From: Tepidisphaeraceae bacterium
GTDB taxonomy: Bacteria; Planctomycetota; Phycisphaerae; Tepidisphaerales; Tepidisphaeraceae
DNA length: 64,000 nucleotides
Assembly: GCA_035998445.1 (NCBI GenBank)
Contig: DASYHQ010000032.1
Location: forward strand, 124,001-188,000
Direction: 5' to 3'
Shown piece after piece: positions 33,753 to 42,062 of the stretch. The translations under genes and the position numbers were made by a program. Within the stretch, counting starts at the first letter, position 1; the number at the start of each line of letters is the position of its first letter. Below the pieces are notes generated by a model. That model had not been told where the DNA came from, ran no database searches, and saw only the letters and a program-made list of their open reading frames with translations.

Positions 33753-34616
33753 TCAAACACGTGTGTTCTGCACACCGCGTCGAAACTGGCCAGCGGTGGT
33801 GCCGGTCACCTGCTGAAAGACGCGCCCAAAATGGTTGGCTCGGGCGAAACCACAAGCATGGGCGACTTCCTTGATCGACAGGGTGGTGGTCGACAGCAGG
33901 TGGCGCGCAAGTTCGACGCGCAACTGCCTCAATCGCTCCGCCGGGCCGATGCGGTACGTCTCGTGGAACAACCGGCTTAGCTGACTGCGCGATAACCCAA
34001 CGGCGCTGGCGATGTCGTCGACGGTGAGGGGCGACGAGAGTTGATGGCGGCAGAATTCCTCGGCCTCCTCGATGCGCCGGTCACGCGTCGCCGGCGTGGC
34101 GTCGTCGGCATCGGCACGGCGGGGTGCTTTCTCGTCCGCCAGCGCGCCCAGCAGTTCCCACAACGCTGCCATAATGCCCGCGTGCCGGGCCAGCCCCCCG
34201 CGCGACGCCGCCGACTGCAACCGATGCGCCGCCAGTTCGACCACCTTGCTCTGCGTGTCGAACCGACGGTCTCGTCCTAGGGACGCCAGAAACTGGCGTA
34301 AGGGGTTGTTGGGATCATCGGTGATGCGCAGGTCGATCAACTGCACGGTTGGGTCTACCCGGGGGATCTGCGTCACCACGTGCCACGTGTTGGCCAGAAT
34401 CACGCACGCCGTGCCGACCTCGAGCGTCACCTCTTCGTCGTCGTCGAACCGAATGCCCATCGAACCGGACAACGCCCACAGCACCTGCACCTCGGCGTGC
34501 TGGTGGGCCCGGTGCCACTTGGCGGTGCCCAATTGGGCGATCGCCAGGTACGGCACCCCCTGCGCGGGCAACGCCAGCGTACGGGTAATCACATAAGCGG
34601 AAGCGGCTTTGGGCAT
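33753..34616 (-). CDS. AraC-family transcription regulator with cupin sensor domain
   Basis: A 287-residue regulator. The N-terminal part (WHRAHQHAEVQVLWALSGSM, with a His pair, then VGTACVILANTWH) is a cupin-type ligand-binding barrel. The C-terminal 100 residues are a double helix-turn-helix of the AraC type: LTVDDIASAVGLSRSQLSRL and LSIKEVAHACGFARANHFGR, ending FQQVTGTTAGQFRR. The ATG at 34616 leaves a 138-base divergent promoter region before the amidohydrolase gene; a GTG/ATG 17 codons upstream is also open. The arrangement strongly suggests that it controls the amidohydrolase-Rieske pair in response to a small molecule. Confidence 0.9.
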   Translation of the reverse strand: MPKAASAYVITRTLALPAQGVPYLAIAQLGTAKWHRAHQHAEVQVLWALSGSMGIRFDDDEEVTLEVGTACVILANTWHVVTQIPRVDPTVQLIDLRITDDPNNPLRQFLASLGRDRRFDTQSKVVELAAHRLQSAASRGGLARHAGIMAALWELLGALADEKAPRRADADDATPATRDRRIEEAEEFCRHQLSSPLTVDDIASAVGLSRSQLSRLFHETYRIGPAERLRQLRVELARHLLSTTTLSIKEVAHACGFARANHFGRVFQQVTGTTAGQFRRGVQNTRV

Positions 34617-34754
34617 GCGACGATCAGAGCATAGATAAGACGATATTTGCCTTGCGATGTCCAGCATTTATGGCAGATTTACAGCACCAGATCGCGGCCG
34701 ATGCGGCATGCAGGTCTTTTGGAACGAACGGCTCAACGGAAGGTGCTCGATCTT

Positions 34755-35897
34755 ATGTCCAATGCCATCCCGCTTATCGATTGTGATATTCACCCCGAGG
34801 CAACGAAGGACAACCCACTGGACCCGTTCGTCCCCGAGGAGGCGCGCGAGATGATGCGCCAGGGGCTCAGCGGTTCGCCTGGGACGGGCTATTCCAACCC
34901 GTTCGGTGTGACGCGGCGTGACGCCGAGTGCAAGGATCCGAACAAGATCGGGGTCGACCACCTCGATAAGTACGGCATTCGCTACGGCATCCTGCAACCG
35001 CCGGGCATGAAGGCCAGCCTGACCAATCAGCCCGATGCCGCCAACGCGATCGCCCGTGCCTGGAACGACTGGCAGATCAACACGTGGCTCGCCGCCGACA
35101 AGCGCATCCTTGGCAGCGTGTGCATCAACGTGAACGACCCGCAGGCCGCGGTGAAGGAAATCCGTCGGGCGGGCGCTCATCCGCAGATGGTGCAGGTGAA
35201 CGTGAGCGGTGAAAGCCGCGACCTGTACGGTCATCGGCGGTACTTCCCGATCTACGAGGCGATGTCGGAGATGAACCTGCCGCTCTGCCTGCATCCTGGC
35301 CAGGAAGGGTCGATGAACAGCGCGACGCCGGTCGGCCGGCCGAGCACGTACTTCGAGTGGCACACGATTATTCCGCTCACGTTCCAAGCGCATCTGGTCA
35401 GCCTGGTGCTGGAGGGCGTGTTCGAGAAGTTCCCCAAGATGAAGCTCGTGCTGTGCGAGGGTGGCGTGGCGTGGTTGCCCCACACGATCTGGCGGATGGA
35501 CAAGAACTTCAAAGCGCTGCGCAGCACGACGCCCTGGCTCCGCCGGGCGCCGAGCGAGTACGTGTTCGACCACGTGCGCCTGACCACCCAGCCACTGGAG
35601 GAACCGCAGGTCCCCGAGCAGCTGCTGTCGATCTTCGAGATCATCAAGGCCGAGCGCACGCTGATGTTCGCGACGGACTTCCCCCACTGGGACTTCGACG
35701 AGCCCACCCGCACGTTGCCGCGGGCGATCGACCCGGCGATGAAGCGTCGCATCTTCTACGACAACGCCGCCGAACTGTACGGCCTGCCGAAGGCCGACGC
35801 GCAACAGCCCGCCTCGAACACCGCCGCGTCTGCCGCTGCCGCCGGCGCGGCCGCAGCGGCGGCGGCGATCGCTCGCATGCAGGGGGCCAACGTATGA
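34755..35897 (+). CDS. Amidohydrolase family 2 (ACMSD-like TIM-barrel hydrolase)
   Basis: A 380-residue metal-dependent hydrolase or decarboxylase. LIDCDIHPE at the N-terminus supplies the first metal ligands, PLCLHPGQEG the barrel His, KLVLCEGGVAWLPH a core strand and MFATDFPHWDFDEP the catalytic Asp region. This is the pattern of the amidohydrolase 2 family that includes ACMSD and aromatic-acid hydrolases. The last 40 residues are Ala-rich and outside the family. The ATG at 34755 starts two residues before the metal motif region; upstream open frame reaches 34647. The gene overlaps the Rieske gene by four bases (ATGA). Together with the AraC regulator this looks like an inducible aromatic or heterocyclic degradation unit. 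Confidence 0.9.
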   Translation: MSNAIPLIDCDIHPEATKDNPLDPFVPEEAREMMRQGLSGSPGTGYSNPFGVTRRDAECKDPNKIGVDHLDKYGIRYGILQPPGMKASLTNQPDAANAIARAWNDWQINTWLAADKRILGSVCINVNDPQAAVKEIRRAGAHPQMVQVNVSGESRDLYGHRRYFPIYEAMSEMNLPLCLHPGQEGSMNSATPVGRPSTYFEWHTIIPLTFQAHLVSLVLEGVFEKFPKMKLVLCEGGVAWLPHTIWRMDKNFKALRSTTPWLRRAPSEYVFDHVRLTTQPLEEPQVPEQLLSIFEIIKAERTLMFATDFPHWDFDEPTRTLPRAIDPAMKRRIFYDNAAELYGLPKADAQQPASNTAASAAAAGAAAAAAAIARMQGANV

Positions 35898-36370
35898 GCA
35901 CCGCCAAACCCAACGAGAAACCGTTGCCGATCGACACGTCGTACGGCACGGAAAACAAGGCGATCGACTTCGCGTTCAAGGTTGCCTTCGAGGCGCAACC
36001 CCCCAAGGCGCGCAACGGCAAGCGCGTCACCGTGTGCGCCGCCAGCGAACTGCCGCCGGGCAAGCGGCGCATCGTGGAGGTGCCGGGCCACTCGATCGGC
36101 GTGTTCAACATCGACGGGCAGTTCCACGCCATCCGCAACGTCTGCCCGCACTACGGCGCGCCGCTATGCCAGGGCAGCGTCCACGCGACGCACAAGCCCG
36201 CCGAGGTGCACCAGTTCGAGCCGGCGCTGAACGGCCGAGTGCTGCGCTGCCCGTGGCACGGGTGGGAGTTCGATATTCCCAGCGGCAAGGGCCTGTATGA
36301 CAAGAACAGCAAGGTGATGACTTACCCGGTCGAGGTAGACGCCAAGGGGGACGTCGTCGTCACCGTTTGA
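35894..36370 (+). CDS. Rieske [2Fe-2S] ferredoxin-like protein
   Basis: A 158-residue electron carrier. The Rieske cluster ligands are in CPHYGAPLC (Cys-x-His) and CPWHGWEFD (Cys-x2-His), with a 30-residue insertion between them compared with the shortest family members. IVEVPGHSIGVFNIDGQFHA is the usual preceding strand pair. There is no oxygenase catalytic domain, so it acts as a ferredoxin or as a subunit. Its ATG overlaps the stop of the amidohydrolase (ATGA), so synthesis is coupled. It may pass electrons to an oxygenase not present in the window. Confidence 0.92.
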   Translation: MSTAKPNEKPLPIDTSYGTENKAIDFAFKVAFEAQPPKARNGKRVTVCAASELPPGKRRIVEVPGHSIGVFNIDGQFHAIRNVCPHYGAPLCQGSVHATHKPAEVHQFEPALNGRVLRCPWHGWEFDIPSGKGLYDKNSKVMTYPVEVDAKGDVVVTV

Positions 36371-36389
36371 TCAATGCGTCACGTGGGTA

Positions 36390-36413
36390 GGGGCAGGCCC
36401 ATGAGTCTGCCCC
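36390..36413 (+). terminator. Short GGGGCAG/CTGCCCC hairpin after the Rieske gene
   Basis: GGGGCAG (36390-36396) and CTGCCCC (36407-36413) form a 7-bp stem with a 10-base loop. It lies 20 bases after the Rieske stop and resembles a shortened type D element. There is no U tract, so termination would be weak. Confidence 0.5.
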
Positions 36414-36474
36414 TGCGCGTGGACGTTGCCCACCGCCTTGCACACCCCGGAGCGCCCGCCGAAGATTGCGCCCT

Positions 36475-38553
36475 ATGCGTAATCTCCTGCCGTCGTCTCG
36501 CGTCCGCACCCCCTTCGAGAACCAGACCGCCATCATCCATGGCGGCGACTACAACCCCGACCAGTGGCTGTCGACCGTCCCGACGATCGTCGACGACGAC
36601 GCGAAGCTGATGCGGCAGACGGGCATTAACTCGTCGAGCGTCGGCATCTTCGCCTGGGCCTCGCTGGAACCGGCCGAGGGCACGTTCACGTTCGACTGGC
36701 TCGATCGCGTGATGGATGCGCAGGCCGGCATCGGCAACCGCGTGATCCTGGCCACGCCCAGCGGCGCCATGCCGACGTGGCTCGCCGAAAAGTACCCGGA
36801 GGCCCGGCGGGTGGACGCCAAGGGTTTCCGCGCTCACTACGGTGGTCGGCACAACCACTGCTGGTCGTCGCCGGCCTATCACGATCGGGTGAAGGTCATC
36901 AATACGAAGCTCGCCGAGCGGTACAAGGATCACCCGGCGCTGTCGATGTGGCACATCTCCAACGAGCTGTCGGGCCACTGTTTCTGTGACCTGTGCCGTG
37001 GTTGGTGGGCGTCGTGGCTCGAGCAACGTTACGGCAAGCTGAAGGAAATGAACGACGCCCACTGGGCCTACTTTTGGTCGCACCAGTCGTTCGAATGGCG
37101 GCACGCCGAGCCGACGGACGAGGTGATGGACGGGCTGGCGCTCGATTGGATGCGCTTCACTAACGAACAGCTGATCGACTGGTACCAGTTCGAGGCCAAC
37201 ATCCTGCGGCCGATCACGCCCGGCATCCCGATCACCACGAACTTCATGACGACCACGCATGGCCTGAACTACCAGGCGATCAGCCGCGTGGTGGACGTGG
37301 TCGCCGACGACCAGTATCCCGGTTACGACCCATCGAACTCGCGCTTCGCGCGGTCGGCGGCGTACTGGTCGATGAAACAGGACCTGTACCGCTGCTTCAA
37401 GCCCGAGCGCACGTTCATGCTGATGGAATCGTGCCCCGGCGCAGTGCAGTGGCGCACGCCGCAGAAAGCCAAGCGGCCGGGCGTGCATCGGCTGGAAATG
37501 CTGCAGGCAATCGCCCACGGCGCCGATGGCACCTGCTACTTCCAGTTCCGCGCCGGCCGCGGTTCGTGCGAGAAGCTGCACGGGTCGGTCGTCGAACACT
37601 GGGGCACCGAACGACACACCGAAACGCGCCGCTACCGCGAGCTGCGCAGCCTGTCCGACACGTACGACAAGTTACCCGCGGTGCTCGGGACGTCGGTTCG
37701 TCCGCAGGTGGCGATCGTCTACGACTGGGAAAGCCGATGGGCTCAGCAGTTGTCTGGCGGCACCGGGGTCAGCACGCCGAACTGGCAGGCAAACACGCTG
37801 CACTACTACGACGAAATCGCCACCGAGCAGTACGAGCAATTCTGGCAGCGCGGCATCCCGGTCGACGTGATCTCGAACGACCGCGAACTGTCGCGCTACA
37901 AGATCGTGGTCCTGCCAATGCACTGGATGATGACGCCAACCTTCGCCGCCAAGATTCGCGCGTACGTAAAGGCCGGCGGCACCGTCGTCGCAACGTGGGA
38001 CACGGCGATGGCCGACGCGCACAACCGCATGCTGCTCGGCGGATGGCCGGGCGAAGGGCTGGGCGACGTATTTGGCCTGTGGGTGGAAGAGGTCGACCGC
38101 CATGCCCACGGTACGCCGCGCGCCATCAGCGGCCTGCCCGGCTCCGGTGGCGACGTCGCTGCCCTCATGCATCTGACCGGCGCCACGCCCATCGCCACGT
38201 TCGCTGAGGACTTTTATTCCGGCGAGCCTGCGGTCACGCACCATGCCTTCGGCAAGGGGCAAGCCTACTTCCTCGGCACACGGCTGGATGCCACCGCCAG
38301 CGCCTCGCTGTACCAGAAATTGATCTCGGACAACGGCGTCACCCCGATCATCGATGCCGATCTTCCCGCGGGCGTCACGGCTCAATTGCGCGGTGCGGGG
38401 GATGAGGCATATATCTTCCTCATGAACTTCTCGGACGAAAAACAGAAGATCACGCTTCGGTCCGGCGAACTTCAGGATGTGGAGACCGGTGAACTGACCC
38501 AGAAAAAACTGACGCTTGAGCCGCTGGCAGCGAAGATCTATCGGGCGGTGTAA
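36475..38553 (+). CDS. GH42 beta-galactosidase
   Basis: A 692-residue glycoside hydrolase of family 42. It opens with GGDYNPDQW and an IFAWASLEPAEGTFTFDWLD block typical of the TIM barrel. The acid/base Glu is E164 in MWHISNELSG and the nucleophile is E318 in FMLMESCPG. The structural zinc cluster of GH42 is visible as HCFCDLC plus an upstream Cys (NHCWSS). A trimerisation domain (beta-galactosidase A-like, VAIVYDWESRWAQQ) and a C-terminal beta domain follow. There is no signal peptide, so it acts on imported oligosaccharides. The ATG at 36475 is used; a TTG three codons earlier is less likely. Confidence 0.94.
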   Translation: MRNLLPSSRVRTPFENQTAIIHGGDYNPDQWLSTVPTIVDDDAKLMRQTGINSSSVGIFAWASLEPAEGTFTFDWLDRVMDAQAGIGNRVILATPSGAMPTWLAEKYPEARRVDAKGFRAHYGGRHNHCWSSPAYHDRVKVINTKLAERYKDHPALSMWHISNELSGHCFCDLCRGWWASWLEQRYGKLKEMNDAHWAYFWSHQSFEWRHAEPTDEVMDGLALDWMRFTNEQLIDWYQFEANILRPITPGIPITTNFMTTTHGLNYQAISRVVDVVADDQYPGYDPSNSRFARSAAYWSMKQDLYRCFKPERTFMLMESCPGAVQWRTPQKAKRPGVHRLEMLQAIAHGADGTCYFQFRAGRGSCEKLHGSVVEHWGTERHTETRRYRELRSLSDTYDKLPAVLGTSVRPQVAIVYDWESRWAQQLSGGTGVSTPNWQANTLHYYDEIATEQYEQFWQRGIPVDVISNDRELSRYKIVVLPMHWMMTPTFAAKIRAYVKAGGTVVATWDTAMADAHNRMLLGGWPGEGLGDVFGLWVEEVDRHAHGTPRAISGLPGSGGDVAALMHLTGATPIATFAEDFYSGEPAVTHHAFGKGQAYFLGTRLDATASASLYQKLISDNGVTPIIDADLPAGVTAQLRGAGDEAYIFLMNFSDEKQKITLRSGELQDVETGELTQKKLTLEPLAAKIYRAV

Positions 38554-38802
38554 GCGGGGCGGCACAGGCAGGGCCGGACAGGGCACGGTTGTGCAGGGCA
38601 CGGCGCAGGCTAAGTTGTCATCCCGATGGGAGCCTTGGCGACCTGAGGGATCTCCCACTGCCGAGAGAATTCTTGCCAATCGAGTTCCCTCCCGTCGCCT
38701 TTAGGCTCCGCTCGGGATGACACCCGGCGCGTCTCGCGTCGCGGGATCTAGTCCGACAGGCAGTGACTTGCCCTCTCCCGGAGGAACCGACAAGAAAGCC
38801 GC
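38554..38802. other. Convergent gap between GH42 and GH92 genes
   Basis: The 249 bases between the two convergent stop codons contain the type C palindrome (38616-38722) and no other visible signal. Confidence 0.6.
38616..38722. repeat. Palindromic element type C, copy 2
   Basis: The left arm starts TGTCATCCCGATGGGAGCCT at 38616 and runs to GGATCTCC; the right arm ends CTCGGGATGACA at 38722. The arms match with several changes. Placed between convergent glycosidase genes, it is a likely shared terminator. Confidence 0.8.
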
Positions 38803-40827
38803 CTATCGATCGTTAGCCGTCACCCGATCAAACACGTTCGTCTTAACCGTCGCATACTTCCCACTCCCCGCGGGGCTCGGCAGTTGACCCAGTGCAGCCA
38901 GCACGTACCACGCCCCCATCTCGCCGTTATCCTCATCGGCGGGCAACGTCTCCGGCGTGTAAAGTCCGCGCATCACGCGCTCGATCCAACGGGCCGAAAT
39001 CTCCGGCCGGCCCAACTGCGCCGGCAGGTAGAGGAACGCGTGCACCGGTTGATTCGAATGCGCGTACTGCCCGAAGCTCTTGCCGTCCGCGTCGACGGCA
39101 AGCGCCATCTCCGTCATCTCGTGGATCTCTTGCGGATAATGTCCCACCTCGTACCGCGGCGGCGTGTCGAACATCTGCTGCAGTCGAGCCATCAACCCAT
39201 CGACGCCGCCGGACAGCTCTGCCAACCCCTGCGGATCGTGCGGCACGTGGAACGAGTGCTGCCACGGCCCACCTTCAACGTACGCACCGCCCCAGCCGAA
39301 CTCGCTCCACGGTTTCTGCCATGATCCATCGCGATTGCGCGGTCGCATGAACCCACTGCCGGCGTGCCAGAGGTGCCGGTAGTTTTTGCTGCGTTGCACC
39401 AGGTCGGCCGCGTCTTCATTTCGGCCGAGCTTGGCTGCCACCTGCGCGATCGCCCAGTCGCAGTGCGCGTTGTCCAGCGTCCAGCTGACGCTGTACTTGC
39501 TCGCGTCGGCCGGCACGTATCCGAGTTCAAGGTAGTCCTTCAACGCCGCCCGACCATACCGGCCGTGGGTGCCGTCGATCGGTTCATAGGCGTTCTTGCG
39601 AATGGCGTCGAACGCCTCGGCATGGTCGAACCCACCGATGCCGTGCATCACCGCATCGGCGATCACGACGTCGCTGTGCGAGCCGATCATGCAGTCGCGG
39701 TAACCGGGGCTGCACCACTTCGGCAGCCATCCCCCTTGCCGGTAGTGCTGCAGGTAGCCATCGACGATTTCGCCGAAGCCCGCGCGGTCGATCAGGCCCA
39801 ACAGCGGGTAGACCGTGCGATACGTGTCCCAGAACCCGTTGTTGGTGTAGAAGACGCCGGGCTCGACCTTCCCCGTGTGCGGGCTGTAATGCACCGGGCG
39901 ATCCTGGGCATCGAACTCGTGACCAGCCATGGGGAAGAGGCCGACGTGCCACAGGCAACTGTACAACGTTCGACGATCACGCTCACTGCCGCCTTCAACC
40001 TGCACGCGATTCAGCCAACGCTCCCATCGCTGCCCGGTTGCAGCGGCGACGTCCTGAACGCTTCGATCGCCCACCTCGCGCGACAGGTTGAGTTCTGCCT
40101 GTTCGAAGCTGATCAGGCTCGTGCCAATGCACAGCGACACCGGCCCCGCGGTTCGAAGGCGCAAGTACGCACCGGCGCGCGGCGCGGTTGTCGATTGTGA
40201 ACCTTCCTGGAGGCCAGCATCGGAGAGGGTACCGACGCCAACGACATCCGCGCCGCGCACCTCGGCGACGAAGTAGCAGGCAAAGTTCGCCGTCACGCCA
40301 CCGCTGTTGCTCATCGACCGCCCATACACGCGAGTGTGACCGGCGTGCTGGCGAATCTCCATCGCGCCCGCGGTGTGCTGTGCCTCGCCCGTCTGAATGA
40401 CGATGCCCGCCTGCTCGCCCGCATCGGCCGGGAACTGAAACTCGAATACGCCGCACGACCGCGTTGCGGACATCGCGACATCGACGCCGTAGCGAAGCAA
40501 TCGAGTGCGATAGACGTTCGGCTGCGCCTGTGACAGCCGCGCGTCGTACCCGCTCGCCCGCTCTGCCGGCGTTGGGGCGATCGCACCGACGATCGGCAAC
40601 ACATCGAAGTGCCCAAAATCCCCCATCCAGGGCGATGGCGTCCGCGTTGCGCGGAAACCTTGCAGCTTCACCGCTTGCCGATCGAACAGGAAGCCACTGT
40701 CGTCAGTCTGTGGTGTCCAGTAGACCGTGCCGCGCGGCACACCGACGGCCGGGTACGTGTTGCCGGTGGAAAACGAATGACGGCTGTCCGTGCCCTGCAA
40801 CGGATTAACCAGTTCGATCAAGCTCAT
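38803..40827 (-). CDS. GH92 exo-alpha-mannosidase, C-terminally short
   Basis: A 674-residue GH92 enzyme that removes alpha-mannose in a calcium-dependent way. The N-terminal beta domain starts NPLQGTDSRHSFSTGNTYPA, a family hallmark. The catalytic (alpha/alpha)6 part has FYTNNGFWDTYRTVYPLLGL, WLPKWCSPGYRDCMIGSHSD, and the substrate-binding EDNGEMGAWYVLAALG near the end. Family members normally continue about 60-80 residues after the segment here reading GKYATVKTNVFDRV; this one stops, so the last strands of the C-terminal domain are missing. No signal peptide is seen. ATG at 40827 opens the gene. It converges on GH42. Confidence 0.88.
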   Translation of the reverse strand: MSLIELVNPLQGTDSRHSFSTGNTYPAVGVPRGTVYWTPQTDDSGFLFDRQAVKLQGFRATRTPSPWMGDFGHFDVLPIVGAIAPTPAERASGYDARLSQAQPNVYRTRLLRYGVDVAMSATRSCGVFEFQFPADAGEQAGIVIQTGEAQHTAGAMEIRQHAGHTRVYGRSMSNSGGVTANFACYFVAEVRGADVVGVGTLSDAGLQEGSQSTTAPRAGAYLRLRTAGPVSLCIGTSLISFEQAELNLSREVGDRSVQDVAAATGQRWERWLNRVQVEGGSERDRRTLYSCLWHVGLFPMAGHEFDAQDRPVHYSPHTGKVEPGVFYTNNGFWDTYRTVYPLLGLIDRAGFGEIVDGYLQHYRQGGWLPKWCSPGYRDCMIGSHSDVVIADAVMHGIGGFDHAEAFDAIRKNAYEPIDGTHGRYGRAALKDYLELGYVPADASKYSVSWTLDNAHCDWAIAQVAAKLGRNEDAADLVQRSKNYRHLWHAGSGFMRPRNRDGSWQKPWSEFGWGGAYVEGGPWQHSFHVPHDPQGLAELSGGVDGLMARLQQMFDTPPRYEVGHYPQEIHEMTEMALAVDADGKSFGQYAHSNQPVHAFLYLPAQLGRPEISARWIERVMRGLYTPETLPADEDNGEMGAWYVLAALGQLPSPAGSGKYATVKTNVFDRVTANDR

Positions 40828-40855
40828 GTGGTTTTAGAAGTTGAGGAAGGTGGAA

Positions 40856-40929
40856 AGGCCGGAGTGGGATTCGAACCCACGAATAACGGATTTGCAATCC
40901 GTCCCCTTAGTCCGCTTGGGTATCCGGCC
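40856..40929 (-). tRNA. tRNA-Cys (GCA)
   Basis: On the minus strand GGCCGGA pairs with TCCGGCC as acceptor stem. The anticodon stem ACGGA/TCCGT encloses the loop TTGCAAA, giving anticodon GCA. The T arm GTGGG-TTCGAAT-CCCAC is perfect and the discriminator base is U, as expected for Cys. CCA is not encoded. Confidence 0.97.
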
Positions 40930-41085
40930 GCGAATTTCGCAAGATAACAGCGGCTACGTATTCGGGCAAGTGACCCCGAACGCAGCCAAAGTGTAAGAAC
41001 GCTATCGTCCCGTTCGTGCCCATTCTCCAATACGAATCCTGCCGTCGGCAAAACCAGGCAAAGCCAACAACATCGTTACGCAAAC

Positions 41086-41122
41086 AAAAACGCCGCTGGC
41101 CTCGTTACGGGCCAACGGCGTT
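41086..41122 (-). terminator. Intrinsic terminator after tRNA-Gly
   Basis: On the minus strand AACGCCGTTGGCC pairs with GGCCAGCGGCGTT around an 8-base loop, followed by a T-rich run (TTTTTG). It lies nine bases beyond the tRNA-Gly gene and separates it from tRNA-Cys. Confidence 0.8.
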
Positions 41123-41130
41123 CGTTTCGA

Positions 41131-41203
41131 AGCGGGTGAAGGGGGTCGAACCCTCGACATTCACGTTGGGAACGTGACGCTCTGCCAACTGAGCTACACC
41201 CGC
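41131..41203 (-). tRNA. tRNA-Gly (CCC)
   Basis: Acceptor arms GCGGGTG/CACCCGC, D arm GCTC-AGTTGGCA-GAGC, anticodon stem TCACG/CGTGA with loop TTCCCAA (anticodon CCC), and T arm GAGGG-TTCGACC-CCCTT are all visible on the minus strand. The discriminator is U; CCA is not encoded. Confidence 0.97.
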
Positions 41204-41277
41204 ACGGCCGATATCGTAACCGGCTTAGCCAATGGGTCAAGATGGTGGGGAATAGCCATTATCAGATCAATTTACAC

Positions 41278-41893
41278 TTAAGGCTCGATCGCATACACCT
41301 TCGCGCTGGCGGCGTAGGCGTTCACGTCGTGCTTGCGCACCAGATCGGCCAGGCCATCGTGAACGGACGACACCTCGGAACCGCAGCAAACGCTGCTGTT
41401 CGTCGCGGGGAGGAGGGTGAGCGGGGAGGACGTGACCGCCGGTGGAGCGCAGCAGGCGGATTGGTTGTCGACCTTTGAATAGGCGTTGAGATTCGCGCCG
41501 CTGTCGACCACGGCGACGTCTCTGAAACCGGTGTCGCGCAGGCGGTGATGTAGTTGGCAATGGGGATCGCGCCGGCGATGCAGCCAGCGTAGGCCACGAC
41601 GCTTTCGCGCAGGTCGGCCGGGAGTGGTGGCTTCAGCGCGATGTCGCTACCGCCACGCGACCGCCGGGCTGCAGCACGCGCGCGATCTCGCGGAAGACGG
41701 CTGACTTATCGGGCGCGAGATTGATCACGCAGTTGCTGATCACGACGTCTACGCTCGCCTCCGCCAACGGCAGGCGATCGATGGGGGCCAGGTGGAATTC
41801 CACGTTGGTGATGTTGCCGCGGGTGGCGATGTCGACCATGACGCTCTGCATCCCCAGCAGCGGACCGAATAGGCGGTTCAGATCGGATTGCAT
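41278..41893 (-). pseudogene. arsM: Remnant of an arsenite S-adenosylmethyltransferase gene (arsM)
   Basis: Three frames together read as the C-terminal half of ArsM. The first (from 41893) has [40 protein letters not shown] and [10 protein letters not shown] missing base near 41649 shifts to [20 protein letters not shown] and [10 protein letters not shown] second shift near 41545 leads to [20 protein letters not shown], the NQSACC Cys pair, and the C-terminal DVNAYAASAKVYAIEP. The N-terminal half with the SAM-binding GxG motif is gone; in its place lies the aro leader region on the other strand. The two frameshifts could be sequencing errors but the deletion cannot. The gene is dead; no ars operon partner is near. 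Confidence 0.85.
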
Positions 41894-41921
41894 TTGACTC
41901 CGGTCCGATCGGTGTTATAGA
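41894..41921 (+). promoter_or_regulatory. Sigma-70-type promoter of the aro leader
   Basis: TTGACT at 41894-41899 and TATAGA at 41916-41921 are separated by 16 bases. Transcription would begin at about 41927-41929, which coincides with the GTG of the leader peptide. It is the best promoter match I see in the window. Confidence 0.7.
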
Positions 41922-41928
41922 TAGAGCA

Positions 41929-42003
41929 GTGAAGCATTCGTTCGCCACGTTCTCGTTTTGGTTTAGCGGTTATTTTTATCCGCTGCGAAACTGCGCGTTC
42001 TGA
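41929..42003 (+). CDS. Aromatic-rich leader peptide of the DAHP synthase attenuator
   Basis: A 24-codon frame from GTG at 41929 to TGA at 42001-42003. The peptide begins MKHSFATFSFWFSGYFYP and ends with Phe. It holds six Phe (codons 5, 8, 10, 12, 16, 24), one Trp (11) and two Tyr (15, 17), nine aromatic residues of 24. The opening MKH recalls the PheL leader of E. coli. Codon choice mixes TTC and TTT. With the promoter at 41894-41921 the message would start on or within two bases of the GTG, so translation may be leaderless, as known for trpL of Sinorhizobium. Ribosome position on this frame would decide between antiterminator and terminator. Confidence 0.85.
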   Translation: MKHSFATFSFWFSGYFYPLRNCAF

Positions 42004-42045
42004 ACTGGCATTAAGTTGATATTGATCTACTGAGCCTCAGGACGC
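41995..42045 (+). promoter_or_regulatory. Antiterminator helix of the aro attenuator
   Basis: GCGTTCTGA (41995-42003, the last two codons and stop of the leader) pairs over nine bases, one of them G-U, with TCAGGACGC (42037-42045). This helix uses most of the 5' arm of the terminator stem, so the two are mutually exclusive. A ribosome waiting at the Phe/Trp/Tyr codons 8-17 would leave 41995-42003 free; one at the stop codon would cover it. Confidence 0.75.
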
Positions 42046-42062
42046 GGTCCTGGGGCTTTTTT
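42033..42062 (+). terminator. Intrinsic terminator of the aro attenuator
   Basis: AGCCTCAGGAC (42033-42043) pairs with GTCCTGGGGCT (42047-42057), an 11-bp stem with one U-G pair and a GCG loop, followed by a T run to 42062. It lies 29 bases after the leader stop and about 50 bases before the aro start codon. Confidence 0.9.

Noticed and set aside
35357-35893. A 5' extension of the Rieske frame inside the amidohydrolase gene
   Set aside because: The amidohydrolase is unambiguous in the other frame and the ATG at 35894 gives a normal Rieske start with an ATGA overlap.
42033-42062. The hairpin read as a plain terminator of an upstream plus-strand gene
   Set aside because: No upstream plus-strand gene exists; the promoter and aromatic-rich frame directly before it explain it better as an attenuator.
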